A stretch of 35,124 nt of DNA, taken from assembly GCA_945877115.1 (NCBI GenBank), contig CAMCQR010000021.1:1-35124 (forward strand), read 5' to 3'. This DNA is from Synechococcus sp. UW140 (GTDB lineage Bacteria; Cyanobacteriota; Cyanobacteriia; PCC-6307; Cyanobiaceae). Every line of letters starts with the position of its first letter. Positions within the stretch are counted from its first letter, which is position 1. The notes beneath the pieces are model-generated. The model was not told where the DNA came from and did not search any database. It worked only from the letters and a program-made list of their open reading frames with translations. A program made the translations under genes and the position numbers. Positions 34,908 through 35,124 of the stretch are shown one piece after another.

Positions 34908-35124
34908 GTATCCATTCCCGGCCCGGCAGCGACGCGCCAGGCCATGGCCGAGAGGGAAGGTCAGGCCTTTGCGCCGCTCGCCACGATCGATTCCCGCTTG
35001 CCCGAGCTGCGGGCCAGGCCGTCCTCCGGCATGCCCATACGAGGCCAAGCAGGCCAAGCGAGGGATCCCAAGCCCCGAGACCGACGACACCGAGAGCCCG
35101 TCGCCTGGTCCCCCCCCCATCCCC
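34908..35124. other. Right edge, no identifiable gene
   Basis: GC-rich sequence follows the terminator. A plus-strand frame is open from ATG 34944 to the window end (60 codons, beginning MAEREGQAFAPLATIDSRLP), and a minus-strand frame is also open. Neither has a recognisable motif, and the late part of the plus frame is Arg/Pro-rich as expected of non-coding GC-rich DNA. It could be the start of a gene continuing outside the window. Confidence 0.3.

Noticed and set aside
34944-35124. Open plus-strand frame to the window end as a gene
   Set aside because: Only 60 codons are visible, with no motif and an Arg/Pro-rich composition; the evidence is too weak to call a CDS.

Overview
The window is GC-rich cyanobacterial chromosome from the picocyanobacterial lineage (Synechococcus/Cyanobium type). 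The evidence is gene content: the start of psbD (photosystem II D2), ycf3, ycf34, ndhM, ndhF, the phycobilisome/clock regulators rpaA and rpaB, ldpA, a RbcR-type LysR regulator, the carotenoid genes crtB and crtP, and the small cyanobacterial families UPF0367 and DUF3172. From memory, the run rpaA-ldpA-holB-tmk-copper ATPase-ycf3-radA-rpaB-plsX-fabH-fabD-plsC and, further on, crtB/crtP-ndhM-DUF3172-rbcR-NnrU-ndhF is a conserved block in marine and freshwater Synechococcus and Prochlorococcus. The species cannot be named from this window.

Layout. 1-230 is the 5' end of psbD (minus). 478-3106 (plus) holds a B12-binding radical SAM protein, UPF0367 and an ECF-like ATPase, followed by tRNA-Asn(GTT) at 3155-3226. 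After a likely small minus-strand gene (3374-3559) comes rpaA (plus), which meets ldpA tail to tail. The minus-strand run ctaA-tmk-holB-ldpA covers 4448-9914. ycf3 (plus) converges on radA (minus). rpaB, plsX, fabH, fabD and plsC (plus, 12172-17041) form a regulator plus fatty-acid/phospholipid cluster. YdcF, tsaB and ycf34 (minus, 16983-18558) are packed with 4-base overlaps and are head to head with cca. An RRM RNA-binding protein and an alpha/beta hydrolase follow. crtP-crtB (minus) is divergent from ndhM-DUF3172 (plus). rbcR (minus) is divergent from a NnrU/Z-ISO-like membrane protein and ndhF (plus).

The last 6 kb differ in character. Directly after ndhF, where I would expect ndhD in related genomes, sits one 1883-residue gene (29083-34734). 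It encodes an animal-type (peroxidase-cyclooxygenase superfamily) haem peroxidase with an apparently complete active site, two extra domains inserted in the catalytic part, three RTX calcium-binding blocks, a Calx-beta domain and a duplicated serralysin-like C-terminal module. It is best described as a secreted 'peroxicin'. It ends in a stretch with eleven GATC sites, a perfect hairpin and a second terminator. The final 200 bases hold no gene I can identify.

Functionally the core links photosynthesis (PSII, PSI assembly, NDH-1, carotenoids, copper supply for plastocyanin), its light/clock regulation (RpaA, RpaB, LdpA, RbcR) and basic growth (DNA polymerase clamp loader, thymidylate kinase, fatty-acid initiation, tRNA maturation and modification). 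The most noteworthy accessory element is the RTX haem peroxidase. The most interesting small-scale signals are the GATC-rich tail, a 20-bp perfect palindrome between tmk and holB, a 27-base pure pyrimidine tract abutting the RRM gene's start codon, and several overlapping gene ends.
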